NCBI RefSeq assembly: GCF_018129085.1
Contig: NZ_JAAGBB010000015.1
Location: forward strand, 62,001 to 126,000
DNA from: Plastoroseomonas hellenica
Lineage (GTDB): Bacteria; Pseudomonadota; Alphaproteobacteria; Acetobacterales; Acetobacteraceae
DNA length: 64,000 nt
Direction: 5' to 3'
In this document: one piece after another, positions 1 to 8,241 of the stretch
Layout of the letters: each line of letters begins with the position of its first letter
Position numbering within the stretch: position 1 is the stretch's first letter
Position numbers and translations under genes: made by a program
Notes under the pieces: model-generated
What the model was told of the DNA's origin: nothing
Databases searched by the model: none
Seen by the model: the letters and a program-made list of their open reading frames with translations, nothing else

Positions 1-1267
1 CGCGCGGGGCCTTGGCTGCGTGGCGGCAAGGCAGGACGCGGCCGCGCCATCGGAGGTCTCCAACCGATTGTCGGCCTACGGACAGCGGCTGGAGGCTTTC
101 GATCTGCCAGCGGTTCCGGATCGCGGCCTGAGGGTTGCGGACTTCCGCTACGGCGACCTCGCCGCGGCCGACTTCCCCAAGCTCGCCTGGAAGAAGGCAG
201 TGGGTGCCGCCCTGCTGCGCCGGCATGGACGCCTGCGCTACGGCGACCCCAGCGGCTCGTCCGCACTTCGGGTCGCCCTGCAAGGCTACCTGTGGCGGGC
301 GCGTGGGCTTCGCTGTGAGCCGGACCAGATCATTGTGGTGAACGGCTCGCAGCAGGGCCTCGACCTCTGCGCGCGGCTGATGCTCGATCCGCATGACCGG
401 GTGCTCATGGAGAACCCCGGCTACCTCCTCGCGCGGCAGGTCTTTCTGGCATACGGAGCCGAGGTGGTTCCTGTCGCCGTGGACCGGGAGGGAATGCGGA
501 CAGAAGGGCTGCCCGCGGCGCGGCTGGCCTACACCACGCCGTCGCACCAGTTTCCCCTTGGCAGCGTCCTGTCCGCCGGACGCCGGCGGGAGCTTCTCGG
601 CTGGGCGGAGCGCAGCGGCGCCTATGTGATCGAGGACGACTACGACAGCGAGTACCGCTACGACATCGCCCCGATCCCACCGCTGCGGGCCCTGGATGGT
701 GCCGGACGGGTCATTTATCTCGGCACGATCTCGAAGACGCTCTCGCCGACACTGCGCCTCGGTTACCTCGTCGTCCCACCGGCGCTGTCCATGGCTTTCG
801 TGAAGACCAAGCGGCTAACCGACCGCCATTCACCCAGCCTGGAACAGGAAGCCCTGGCGGAGCTTATCGAGAGCGGTGCCTATGAGCGGCATGTCCGCCG
901 CGTCCGCCGCCGCAATGGCGAGCGGCGCGCAGCGCTGCTGACGGCGCTGTCCGACACCGTCAGCGACGCGGTGACGGTGGTCGGCGCCGATGCCGGGCTG
1001 CATGTCGTCGCCTGGCTGAACCGGCTGCCACGATCGGCCGAGGCCGAATTCATCGCGCACGCGCATGCGGCTGGCCTCGGCCTGTATCCCATAGAGCCCC
1101 TGTATGCCTTCGATCCCGCCGTCGGCCCGCCCGACAGTGCAGGCCTCGTGATGGGGTATGCGGGTCTGGATGAGCCGACCATCAGACGCGGCGTGCGAAG
1201 GCTCGGTGAGCTTCTTGAGAAGTTCGGATGCCCGCCCGCCGACCGGGATCCGCTGCGCGCAGCGTAA
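1..1267 (+). CDS. MocR/PdxR-type transcriptional regulator, aminotransferase domain (5' partial)
   Basis: The reading frame is open to the left edge and the first in-window start-like codon is a GTG at 20, so this is the 3' part of a longer gene. What is present is a fold-type I PLP aminotransferase domain: a YGDPSGSSALR segment, NGSQQGLDL, ENPGY, and the PLP lysine in GTISKTLSP (about residue 239 counted from the GTG). MocR regulators carry an N-terminal GntR winged helix joined by a linker to such a domain; the first 30 or so residues here look like that linker, and the helix would lie outside the window. These proteins usually sense PLP or amino-substrate adducts and often control a neighbouring gene. 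Its target cannot be told from this window. A stand-alone aminotransferase is less likely. Confidence 0.85.
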   Translation, partial: ARGLGCVAARQDAAAPSEVSNRLSAYGQRLEAFDLPAVPDRGLRVADFRYGDLAAADFPKLAWKKAVGAALLRRHGRLRYGDPSGSSALRVALQGYLWRARGLRCEPDQIIVVNGSQQGLDLCARLMLDPHDRVLMENPGYLLARQVFLAYGAEVVPVAVDREGMRTEGLPAARLAYTTPSHQFPLGSVLSAGRRRELLGWAERSGAYVIEDDYDSEYRYDIAPIPPLRALDGAGRVIYLGTISKTLSPTLRLGYLVVPPALSMAFVKTKRLTDRHSPSLEQEALAELIESGAYERHVRRVRRRNGERRAALLTALSDTVSDAVTVVGADAGLHVVAWLNRLPRSAEAEFIAHAHAAGLGLYPIEPLYAFDPAVGPPDSAGLVMGYAGLDEPTIRRGVRRLGELLEKFGCPPADRDPLRAA

Positions 1268-1622
1268 ACTGGCGCGCACCGCCGGAGCACGGTGGATGTC
1301 AGCCGGCGGCGTCCATGGCGGTTTGCTCACGATAACCGCGCATAACCACCGACCGCATCGGGACGCATCACCCCGGATCGGCCGCGCTGCGCCGACTGGT
1401 CCAGCGCTATTGCCGGAAACTGGCACTGTCGCCGGCACCTGCCCCGGACGACCGTTGGACGCATCGGCGGGATGCAAGGGCGCGCACCAGCGCTGCTTCG
1501 CACGGCGCGGCAGCGCCGGGCAACTCGCTCGGCTGCGCTCCGGTACACGCCAGGCTGCACGGCAAGACAGCGCGAGGAAGCGCTGCGGTGACTTCGTCCC
1601 ATCACGGTGCAGAGGATCGATC
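1268..1622. other. Intergenic, 355 bp, no gene recognised
   Basis: Open frames cross this stretch on both strands, but they are low-complexity Arg/Ala/Gly-rich translations typical of non-coding high-GC DNA, and none carries a recognisable domain. It should contain the promoter of the downstream Bug-type receptor gene. I see no convincing terminator, operator or riboswitch. Confidence 0.5.
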
Positions 1623-2603
1623 ATGCAGCAGCTCCTTCGCAGGCGGAGTTTCGTTGCCGCCCTTCCCGCGACTCTCGCCGCGCGGGCGGCGGCAGCCCAG
1701 GACGCGTATCCCACGCGCCCTGTGAAGCTGGTCGTCGGTTTCCCGCCCGGCGGTCCAACAGACGTCATCGGGCGCATGATCGCCAGCAACCTGATGGCGG
1801 AACTCGGCCCGCCCGTCGTGATCGAGAATTTGGGTGGCGCGGGCGGCACCATCGCCGCGGCCTATGTCGCAAGGAGCGCCGCGGATGGATACACACTCCT
1901 GGTCAGCGTCGAATCCTCGCAGACCCGCGCGAGGGCTCTGTACCCCGCCATCCGCTACGACCAAGTCGGAAGCTTCACCTTCCTTCGGAAGCTCGCGAAG
2001 CAGCGCAACCTGCTGGTGACCAACCCGAACCTGCCTGTCGCATCCGTGGCCGATCTCATCGCCTATGCAAAGGCACGGCCGGGGCAGCTCAGCTTCGGCG
2101 GCACGGTCGGCGCGACATCCCATGTCGGAGGCACGATCTTCAATCGCCTCAATGACATCGACATGACCTTCATCAGCTACGCGGGCGGCAACCAGCCCGT
2201 GACAGACCTGATGACCGGGACGATTCAGGTCGGCTTCTTCACGGAATCGACGGTGGCCGAGTTGGTGAGGAACGGCAGGATCAGGGCTCTGGCCGTGACG
2301 GCGCTGGAGCGCTCACCCGCTTTCCCAGACCTGCCGACCGTCCAGGAAGCGGGTGGCGGACGGCTCGACATATCCCCCTGGTTCGGCCTGGTGGGGCCTG
2401 CAGGCCTGCCTGCCCCGGTGGTGCGGCGGCTCTTCGAGGCTGCCGAGAGGATCAGCCGAAAAGAGGCGTTCAGGGCGCAGATCGAAACCATCGGCGCATC
2501 GCCGATCAGGGACTCCAACCCGGAGACATTCAGAAGTGAGGTCGAGGAGGAGATCCGCTTCTGGTCGGGCTGGGCCGAGCAACATCGTGCGCAGCTGCCA
2601 TAG
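1623..2603 (+). CDS. Bug-type (TctC family) periplasmic solute receptor
   Basis: 326 aa. The start is the ATG at 1623; longer in-frame starts would add a nonsense extension ahead of the signal peptide. The N-terminus is basic (LLRRRSF), then hydrophobic, ending in an AAAQ cleavage region. The mature part begins with the family hallmark YPTRPVKLVVGFPPGG and contains VIENLGGAGG and AADGYTLL, typical of tripartite tricarboxylate receptors. Such proteins bind carboxylates in the periplasm. No TctA/TctB membrane subunits are nearby, so this is an orphan receptor. It lies 18 bp before an acyl-CoA dehydrogenase and a CoA transferase, suggesting it captures an acid that these enzymes activate and oxidise; the substrate is unknown. 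Confidence 0.9.
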   Translation: MQQLLRRRSFVAALPATLAARAAAAQDAYPTRPVKLVVGFPPGGPTDVIGRMIASNLMAELGPPVVIENLGGAGGTIAAAYVARSAADGYTLLVSVESSQTRARALYPAIRYDQVGSFTFLRKLAKQRNLLVTNPNLPVASVADLIAYAKARPGQLSFGGTVGATSHVGGTIFNRLNDIDMTFISYAGGNQPVTDLMTGTIQVGFFTESTVAELVRNGRIRALAVTALERSPAFPDLPTVQEAGGGRLDISPWFGLVGPAGLPAPVVRRLFEAAERISRKEAFRAQIETIGASPIRDSNPETFRSEVEEEIRFWSGWAEQHRAQLP

Positions 2604-2621
2604 CCGCCCGGATCCGCTGAC

Positions 2622-3806
2622 ATGCCCTTCTTCAGTCAATACGACGAGCAACTGACGCCCGCGGAGATGGAACTGGTCGGACGCGCCCGGCGGTTCTGCG
2701 CAGGGGCGTTCTCCGCTGCCATCCACGAGGCCTATCTCCGCGGCGAGCCCTTCGCACGGGAATGGATCACCGAATGGGCCGCGCTGGGCATGCTCGGCCT
2801 GCAGGCGAAGGCCGAGCATGGCGGCCATGAAGCTTCCTTCCTGTGCAAGATCCGTGTCGCGCAGGAGATGGCGCGACATGGCTTCGCCGCCGCCTTCTGC
2901 CTGAACAACCTTCAGGGTCAGGTCACACGCATTTCGCTGCATGGTTCCGACGAGCAGCGGCGACACGTTCTGGAGCCCCTGCGATCGGGAGCGATCCTCG
3001 CGGCGCCCGCCATGACCGAGCCGAGTGGTGGCAGCGACCTCGGCTCGCTCGCCACGACAGCAAGGCGGGTCGATGGCGGATGGTCGATCAGCGGCACCAA
3101 GTCATGGGTCACCAATGGCACCATCGTCGATGGCATCACCCTGCTCGCCCGAATGGACGAGGGTGGCGAGCTGGCGACCTTCTTCGTGTCTCTCGGCGGC
3201 GGCGATTCCGTCGGGTGTCATGAGATCCTGCTGCCAGGGGCACGCTCATTCCGCCTCGCTGCACTGGAGCTGCGTGACCATTTCGTCCCGGACTGGGCCC
3301 TCCTGAGCAGGCCGGGAGAGGCGCTCCGCGCGGCGATGGAAGCGGTCAACGCGGCGCGCGTGCATGTGGCTGCCATGGCGGTCGCCAGCCTCCATGCCGC
3401 GCTGTGCGAAGCGACGCGCTACTGCTCCTCACGCCAGACCTTCGGCAAGCCGCTGCTGGCGCATCAGGGCCTGCAATGGGAGCTGGCGGAGGTCTCGATC
3501 CGCCTGGAGGCCGCGCACGCCCTCGTCTTCAGGGCGGCGCAACTCGTGAACAGCCGGCTGCCGGCCGTGACTGCTGCGGCGCAGTGCAAGAAGTTCGCGG
3601 TCGACACGGCCATCTGGGGCATCGGCCAGTGCATCCGCACGATGGGGGCGATCGGCGCCAGCGGCACCCAGCGGCTCAGCATGCAGCTCGCGGAGGTGCG
3701 CCTTGCCGCCTTCGGTGACGGCACCAACGAGATCATGCTCGACAGGATCGGACGGAGCCTGGCGAAGGACTACGCCGACCCGGTCGGGTCCGAACACCGG
3801 AGTTAG
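2622..3806 (+). CDS. Acyl-CoA dehydrogenase family flavoprotein
   Basis: 394 aa, usual length. It has the N-terminal helical domain, the FAD/substrate signature MTEPSGGSDL (about residues 127-136) followed by SGTKSWVTNG, and the C-terminal helical domain with RQTFGKPL. The family catalyses FAD-dependent alpha,beta-dehydrogenation of acyl-CoA and passes electrons to ETF. The usual catalytic Glu in YEGT is replaced: the sequence reads FGDGTNEIM, with Asp at about residue 366. The alternative helix-G Glu of isovaleryl/long-chain enzymes is not obvious either (VNAARVH). It lies 6 bp before the CoA transferase genes, so it probably belongs to one catabolic operon. Substrate unknown. Confidence 0.88.
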   Translation: MPFFSQYDEQLTPAEMELVGRARRFCAGAFSAAIHEAYLRGEPFAREWITEWAALGMLGLQAKAEHGGHEASFLCKIRVAQEMARHGFAAAFCLNNLQGQVTRISLHGSDEQRRHVLEPLRSGAILAAPAMTEPSGGSDLGSLATTARRVDGGWSISGTKSWVTNGTIVDGITLLARMDEGGELATFFVSLGGGDSVGCHEILLPGARSFRLAALELRDHFVPDWALLSRPGEALRAAMEAVNAARVHVAAMAVASLHAALCEATRYCSSRQTFGKPLLAHQGLQWELAEVSIRLEAAHALVFRAAQLVNSRLPAVTAAAQCKKFAVDTAIWGIGQCIRTMGAIGASGTQRLSMQLAEVRLAAFGDGTNEIMLDRIGRSLAKDYADPVGSEHRS

Positions 3807-3812
3807 ACGCCA

Positions 3813-4475
3813 ATGAGGAATGTCGTCGTCGGGACAGAAGCGGCGGCGGTCGCCGGATTGCGCGATGGGCACGTCGTCATGGTGGGTGGCTTCGGTGGCG
3901 CCGGCTTGCCACGGAGCATCATCAAGGCCGTGGCCGAGCTGGGTGTACGCGATCTCACGGTCATCTCGAACAATGCCGGGGCCGGGGGCGACGACCTCTC
4001 GCTGTGGTTCCGGCAACGGATGGTCCGCAAGATCATCTGCTCCTATCCACGGAGCGCCAAGGACTTCACGCTGCAGTACCGGGCCGGGACGGTCGAGCTC
4101 GAACTCCTCCCCCAAGGAACGCTCGTCGAGCGTATCAGGGCGGGAGGCGCTGGCCTCGGCGGCTTTCTCAGCCCCGTCGGCGTCGGCACCGTCTTCGAGC
4201 GCGGCAAGGAGAAGATCACGGTCGGCGGCCGCGACTTCCTTCTCGAGCTGCCGCTCCGCGCGGACTTCGCCTTGGTCAAGGGAAGGACGGCGGACACGCT
4301 TGGCAACGTCACCTACAACAAGGCGGCACGGAACCACTGCGCCGTCATGGCGACGGCGGCGGACATCGTCACCGTCGAAGTGGACCGGATCGTGGAGGCC
4401 GGAGGCCTGGATCCGGAAAGCATCGTCACGCCTTGCATCTTCGTTGACCGTGTCTTCGCGAGGGCAGTCGCATGA
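3813..4475 (+). CDS. 3-oxoacid CoA-transferase family, subunit A
   Basis: 220 aa. The N-terminus has the family I CoA-transferase alpha-subunit pattern: LRDGHVVMVGGFGGAGLP followed by a turn containing ISNNAGAG. A GTLVERIRAGGAGLGGF segment and FALVKGRTADTLGN are also typical. With the B subunit that follows (ATGA overlap) it would form a heteromeric transferase moving CoA between an acyl-CoA such as succinyl-CoA and a free acid. Because the operon starts with an acid-binding Bug protein and an acyl-CoA dehydrogenase, the transferase probably activates the imported acid. The acceptor (acetoacetate, 3-oxoadipate or another acid) cannot be decided from sequence alone. Confidence 0.92.
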   Translation: MRNVVVGTEAAAVAGLRDGHVVMVGGFGGAGLPRSIIKAVAELGVRDLTVISNNAGAGGDDLSLWFRQRMVRKIICSYPRSAKDFTLQYRAGTVELELLPQGTLVERIRAGGAGLGGFLSPVGVGTVFERGKEKITVGGRDFLLELPLRADFALVKGRTADTLGNVTYNKAARNHCAVMATAADIVTVEVDRIVEAGGLDPESIVTPCIFVDRVFARAVA

Positions 4476-5161
4476 ATCCGCTCAACCGCCAGGCGCTTGC
4501 CCGCCTGGTCGCATCGCAGCTGCCGCGGGACAGCTTCGTCAATCTCGGCATCGGGGCGCCCACGCAGATCGCCGATTTCGTGGCGCCCGATGCGGGCGTG
4601 ATCCTGCACAGCGAGAACGGGATCCTGAACATGGGCCCCGCGCCCAGGGCAGGCGAGGAAGATCCGGATCTCATCAATGCCGGAAAGTCGCCGGTCACGC
4701 TGGCACTGGGCGGAGCCTTCTTCGACTCATCGCTCGCCTTCGCGATGATGCGCGGCGGGCATATCGACGTCGCCGTCCTCGGGGCGTTCCAGGTTTCCCG
4801 GCGTGGCGACCTCGCCAATTGGACGACCGGCAAGGACGATGGGGAGCCGCCCGGGGTGGGCGGCGCCATCGACCTCGCTGTCGGTGCCAAGGCGATCTGG
4901 GTGATGATGGACCACGTCGCGCGCGATGGCGCGCCGCGGATCGTGTCCGACTGCACGCTGCCGCTCACGGCCACAAACGTCGTCTCTCGCGTGTTCACCA
5001 GCCTCGCCATCATCGAGGTGACAGAGGGCGGCCTACTCGTCTCCGCCATGCTGGAAGGGGCGGAGTTCGACCATGTCCAGGCGGCGACCGGAGCTCCACT
5101 CCGCCTCGCGGAGCGCGTCGGCATGATCACGGCGGATGGTACGCTGATCGGCCGAAGCTAG
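4472..5161 (+). CDS. 3-oxoacid CoA-transferase family, subunit B
   Basis: 229 aa, starting at an ATG that overlaps the A-subunit stop by 4 bp. The catalytic glutamate lies in the conserved HSENGILNMGP motif (about residues 46-56), which forms the glutamyl-CoA thioester. FFDSSLAFAMMRGGHID and the glycine-rich GGAIDLAVGAK also match the beta subunit. It completes the transferase with the upstream gene. Its TAG stop (5159-5161) is also the first part of a dispersed repeat, so the end of the gene may have been set by repeat insertion; the protein otherwise ends at a normal place for the family. Confidence 0.93.
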   Translation: MNPLNRQALARLVASQLPRDSFVNLGIGAPTQIADFVAPDAGVILHSENGILNMGPAPRAGEEDPDLINAGKSPVTLALGGAFFDSSLAFAMMRGGHIDVAVLGAFQVSRRGDLANWTTGKDDGEPPGVGGAIDLAVGAKAIWVMMDHVARDGAPRIVSDCTLPLTATNVVSRVFTSLAIIEVTEGGLLVSAMLEGAEFDHVQAATGAPLRLAERVGMITADGTLIGRS

Positions 5162-5262
5162 AGCGTGATGACTTGAGGCGGAATCGCCGAAAGTCTGAAT
5201 CACGCGATCAAACAAAGTGCTGGAGCGTGATGCGTGAGCACTTGCGAACGCATCACGCTCTA
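5159..5262 (+). repeat. Dispersed intergenic repeat, copy 1, with terminal hairpin
   Basis: About 100 bp beginning within the TAG stop of the CoA-transferase B gene. It shares its first 60 or so bases, nearly unchanged, with copy 2 at 12099. The right end is a perfect 13-bp stem (5223-5235 with 5248-5260) with a 12-nt loop, and the left end GAGCGTGATG is itself an inverted copy of the right end. The pattern resembles REP/MITE-like elements. The hairpin may also end transcription, although no T-tract follows. Confidence 0.75.
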
Positions 5263-5289
5263 GGATGCCGCCAGCGGGACCGGCCGTGG

Positions 5290-6288
5290 CTATTCCCCAT
5301 CAAGCTCCGGCGCCACGGGAACGACGATGCGTCCGCGCACCTGCCCTGCCAGCAGACGGTCGGCGGTCGCTATGGCATCCGCCAGGGCGACCTCCTCCGT
5401 CAGCTCCGCGAAATGGTGGACATCGAGATCGCGCGCCAGGCGCCCCCAGGCTTCCAGCCGCTCCGCCTTCGGACACATCACGCTGTCGATGCCCGCCAGT
5501 GTGATCCCACGCAGGATGAATGGCGCCACAGTGATGGGCAGTGCCATGCCACCGGCAAGTCCGCAGGCGGCCACCACACCGCGGTAGCGCATGGCCGCGC
5601 AGACATTCGCCAGCACCTGTCCACCCACGACATCGACCGCGCCTGCCCAGCGCTCCCGGGCCAGCGGCTTTCCCGGTTCGACGAGGGCCGCCCGGTCCAT
5701 CACCTCGCGGGCTCCAAGACGGGTCAGATACTCAGCTTCCGCCGGCCGGCCGGTGGCGGCCACCACGCTGTAGCCAAGCTTCGATAGGATGGCGACGGCG
5801 ACGCTGCCGACGCCGCCCGCCGCACCCGTGACCAGGACCTCTCCCGCGCCGGGGTAAACGCCGTGCCGCTCGAGCGCCAACACGCAGAGCATGGCAGTGT
5901 AGCCCGCAGTCCCGATCGTCGCGGCCTGGCGCATCGTGAAAGGCGCCTGCAGCGGCACCAGCCATTCGCCCTTCACGCGGGCCCTGGCCGCCAGGCCGCC
6001 CCAATGCGTCTCGCCCACGCCCCAGCCGTTCAGCACGACCCGATCCCCGGGCTTCCAGTCCGGGTTCTCGGATGCTTCGACGACACCGGCGAAGTCGATG
6101 CCGGGCACCATGGGGAAGTTGCGCACCACGGGGCCTTTGCCGGTGATGGCGAGCGCATCCTTGTAGTTCAGCGTCGAATAGGCCACGCGAATTGTCACGT
6201 CGCCGGATGGCAACTGCGCGTCGTCGATCCCAGTGAGGCGGGCGTGGGAAGTGCCCGCTGACTTCTCGATAAGAATGGCGTCGTACAT
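5290..6288 (-). CDS. acuI: AcuI/YhdH-type NADPH-dependent acryloyl-CoA reductase family (MDR)
   Basis: 332 aa. The ATG at 6288 has a GGAG ribosome-binding site about 8 nt upstream; upstream starts would add an unconserved tail. The medium-chain reductase pattern is clear: a GroES-like N-terminus beginning [32 protein letters not shown], then a Rossmann domain with [12 protein letters not shown]. YhdH/AcuI enzymes are zinc-free and reduce acryloyl-CoA or small enones with NADPH. It converges on the CoA-transferase operon, so a role in short acyl-CoA metabolism is plausible but inferred. A general quinone-oxidoreductase function is the alternative. Confidence 0.85.
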   Translation of the reverse strand: MYDAILIEKSAGTSHARLTGIDDAQLPSGDVTIRVAYSTLNYKDALAITGKGPVVRNFPMVPGIDFAGVVEASENPDWKPGDRVVLNGWGVGETHWGGLAARARVKGEWLVPLQAPFTMRQAATIGTAGYTAMLCVLALERHGVYPGAGEVLVTGAAGGVGSVAVAILSKLGYSVVAATGRPAEAEYLTRLGAREVMDRAALVEPGKPLARERWAGAVDVVGGQVLANVCAAMRYRGVVAACGLAGGMALPITVAPFILRGITLAGIDSVMCPKAERLEAWGRLARDLDVHHFAELTEEVALADAIATADRLLAGQVRGRIVVPVAPELDGE

Positions 6289-6348
6289 CGTCAGCTCCAG
6301 GCTGGAAGGGAGATGCGTGTCCGATGGCGCAACCATGCGGACCAAGTG

Positions 6349-7578
6349 TCAGAGGCTGGCCAGGGCCTGGCGAAGATCCTCGATCAGATCGCCGGCATCC
6401 TCCAGACCGACGGACAGGCGGATCAGGTCGTCTCCGACGCCCTCGGCGAGGTGCGCTTCCGGACGGATCGCCCGCCGGGCCCGGTTCAGGCTGGCCGGAT
6501 GCATGATGAGCGATTCGGCATCGCCCAGGCTCACGGCGCGGCCGAACAGCGAAAGCCGGTCCATGAACCGCCGCGCGCCGTCGAACCCTGCATGCAGTCC
6601 GAGCGCCAGCATGCCCGACCCCGCCGACATCTGCCGGACGGCGATGGCGTGGTCCCGGTGCGAGGCCAATTGCGGGTAGCTCACCCAGCGCACGGCCGGA
6701 TGTGCCTCCAGCATCGTGGCGATGGCCAGCGCGTTGCGCCCGTGCCGCTCCATGCGCAGCGGCAGGGTCTTCAGTCCCCGCAGGACCAGCGCGGCTGTCA
6801 TAGGCGACATCGTCGCCCCGGTGAGATAGCGCAGCCCATGATCGTGCAACCGGGCGATGGTCCCGGCACGGCCGAGCACGGCGCCGCCCAGCACGTCGCC
6901 ATGACCGCTGATGTATTTCGTGAGCGAATGCACGACGAGATCGGCCCCATGCTCGATCGGCCGTTGGAGGGCTGGGGACGCGAAGGTGCTGTCCACCGCG
7001 ACGGGAATCCCCAAGGCATGAGCCCGGTTGGCGATCGCCGCGATATCGAGCACCGCGCTGAGCGGGTTCACTGGTGTCTCGAAGTAGACGAGCTTGGTCC
7101 GGCCGGTGGCCACCCTGTCGAGATTGGCCGGATCCGCGAGGTCGACCGGAATGACCTTGATACCGAACCGCGGAAGCCCGGTTTCGGTCAGCGCGACCGT
7201 GTTCGCGTAGAGCGTCCGGTGCACCACCACCTCGTCACCCTGCGACAGCAGCGACAGCATGAGCGTGCCGATGGCAGCCATACCGGTGGAGACCACAAGG
7301 CACGCCTCGGCGCCTTCGAGGTTCGCCAGCCGTGCTTCCAGGATGGCAGTCGTCGGATTGTACTCGCGCGCATAGAGCACGCCGCCGCGCGCCGCCGCCT
7401 CGTCGTTCTCGGCGACGCTGCCGAAGGCATAGGTCGAGGTGAAGTAGACCGGCGGGGCGACCGCGCCATGGTGATCGGCCGGGTCGTAGGCATGATGGAT
7501 GGCGCGGGTCGCGAAACCGAACTGGCGGCCTGCGTGCCGATGATCTGCCTCAGTTGCCCCGGACGCGGTGTGCGGCAT
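6349..7578 (-). CDS. Cys/Met metabolism PLP-dependent enzyme (cystathionine gamma-synthase / methionine gamma-lyase family)
   Basis: 409 aa from the ATG at 7578, preceded by GGGAGG about 13 nt upstream; the open frame extends further but the extra part is not protein-like. Family features: FATRAIHHAYDP near the N-terminus, REYNPTTAILEARLANLEGAE, the STGMAAI PLP-phosphate loop, and the PLP lysine in HSLTKYISGHGD. The family does gamma-elimination or gamma-replacement on homoserine esters, cystathionine or methionine; the exact reaction cannot be called. It is transcribed toward acuI with a 60-bp gap and divergently from the cupin gene. Confidence 0.9.
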   Translation of the reverse strand: MPHTASGATEADHRHAGRQFGFATRAIHHAYDPADHHGAVAPPVYFTSTYAFGSVAENDEAAARGGVLYAREYNPTTAILEARLANLEGAEACLVVSTGMAAIGTLMLSLLSQGDEVVVHRTLYANTVALTETGLPRFGIKVIPVDLADPANLDRVATGRTKLVYFETPVNPLSAVLDIAAIANRAHALGIPVAVDSTFASPALQRPIEHGADLVVHSLTKYISGHGDVLGGAVLGRAGTIARLHDHGLRYLTGATMSPMTAALVLRGLKTLPLRMERHGRNALAIATMLEAHPAVRWVSYPQLASHRDHAIAVRQMSAGSGMLALGLHAGFDGARRFMDRLSLFGRAVSLGDAESLIMHPASLNRARRAIRPEAHLAEGVGDDLIRLSVGLEDAGDLIEDLRQALASL

Positions 7579-7908
7579 GGTCGTCACTGGACCTCCCTGC
7601 GCAGCTGGCCGACGAAACTGGCCTTCAGCTCCACTGTGCCAATCCCACTGTCTTAGGGACGAACCCGCCAGATCGACACGGCCGGTTCTCGCCAATTTCG
7701 GCGGACCAGTTTGGCCGACCCGGCACCGGCACGGGCGCTGCGGCCACGACCGGCTTCCTAGCGACCCAGGCCAAGGGAGCTGCTCGTGGCGGGAACTGGC
7801 TTCTACTTGGCGCAGCATCGCAACGGCACTTGCGTGTTTTCGATTAACATAAGGCGCCCTCCCGATGGCACGCTCGGCGCTCCCAGATCTGGCCCGAGGT
7901 GTTGACGC
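7579..7908. other. Divergent intergenic region, 330 bp
   Basis: It separates the minus-strand PLP enzyme and the plus-strand cupin gene, so it should hold two outward promoters. The only AT-richer patch is near 7836-7853 (TTTTCGATTAACATAA), about 55 bp before the cupin start. I could not fit a confident -35/-10 pair, and saw no SAM-riboswitch-like structure ahead of the PLP enzyme. Confidence 0.4.
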
Positions 7909-8241
7909 ATGGCGAAGGCCCCACCCTATCTCGTGAAGCTGGTCGAGCCTGTGATGATCGGTGCGGACGTCAGCGTGCGTCGTTTCATTCTCGCGCCGGG
8001 GGACGCAATTCCCTGGCACCGCCACAGCACGACCGACGATCTGTGCGTGCTGCTCTCTGGGACGCTATGTGTGCAGACACGGGAGCCGGACGGCGAGCAC
8101 CTGCTCAGGCCCGGTGACACGCACCATACGACGGCCGGTACCCCGCACCGGCTCTCGAATATCAGCGGAGAGGATTGCGGCTTCCTGCTGATCCAAGGTG
8201 TCGGAACGCGGGACTTCGTCAAACTCGAGGTGACGGCGTGA
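7909..8241 (+). CDS. Small single-domain cupin protein
   Basis: 110 aa. Cupin motif 1 reads GDAIPWHRHSTTDDLCVLLSG, with two metal-ligand histidines (WHRH) but Asp where Glu is usual; motif 2 is GDTHHTTAGTPHRLSN with the third histidine. It is a cytosolic beta-barrel with no signal peptide. Small cupins act as dioxygenases, isomerases or ligand sensors, and nothing here separates these. The stop overlaps the GTG start of a Bug receptor gene (GTGA at 8238-8241), so the two are probably translated together and the cupin may handle the ligand that the receptor collects. Confidence 0.85.
   Translation: MAKAPPYLVKLVEPVMIGADVSVRRFILAPGDAIPWHRHSTTDDLCVLLSGTLCVQTREPDGEHLLRPGDTHHTTAGTPHRLSNISGEDCGFLLIQGVGTRDFVKLEVTA

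Noticed and set aside
830-1852. A 340-codon minus-strand frame crossing the MocR gene and the intergenic region
   Set aside because: No domain, and it is antisense to a convincing aminotransferase domain and a signal peptide.
3820-5787. A 655-codon plus-strand frame overlapping both CoA-transferase genes
   Set aside because: The CoA-transferase subunits are in the correct frames with catalytic motifs; this frame is Ser/Arg-rich shadow.
7579-7908. SAM-II riboswitch upstream of the Cys/Met PLP enzyme
   Set aside because: I looked for the short pseudoknot pattern expected in alphaproteobacteria and did not see it.
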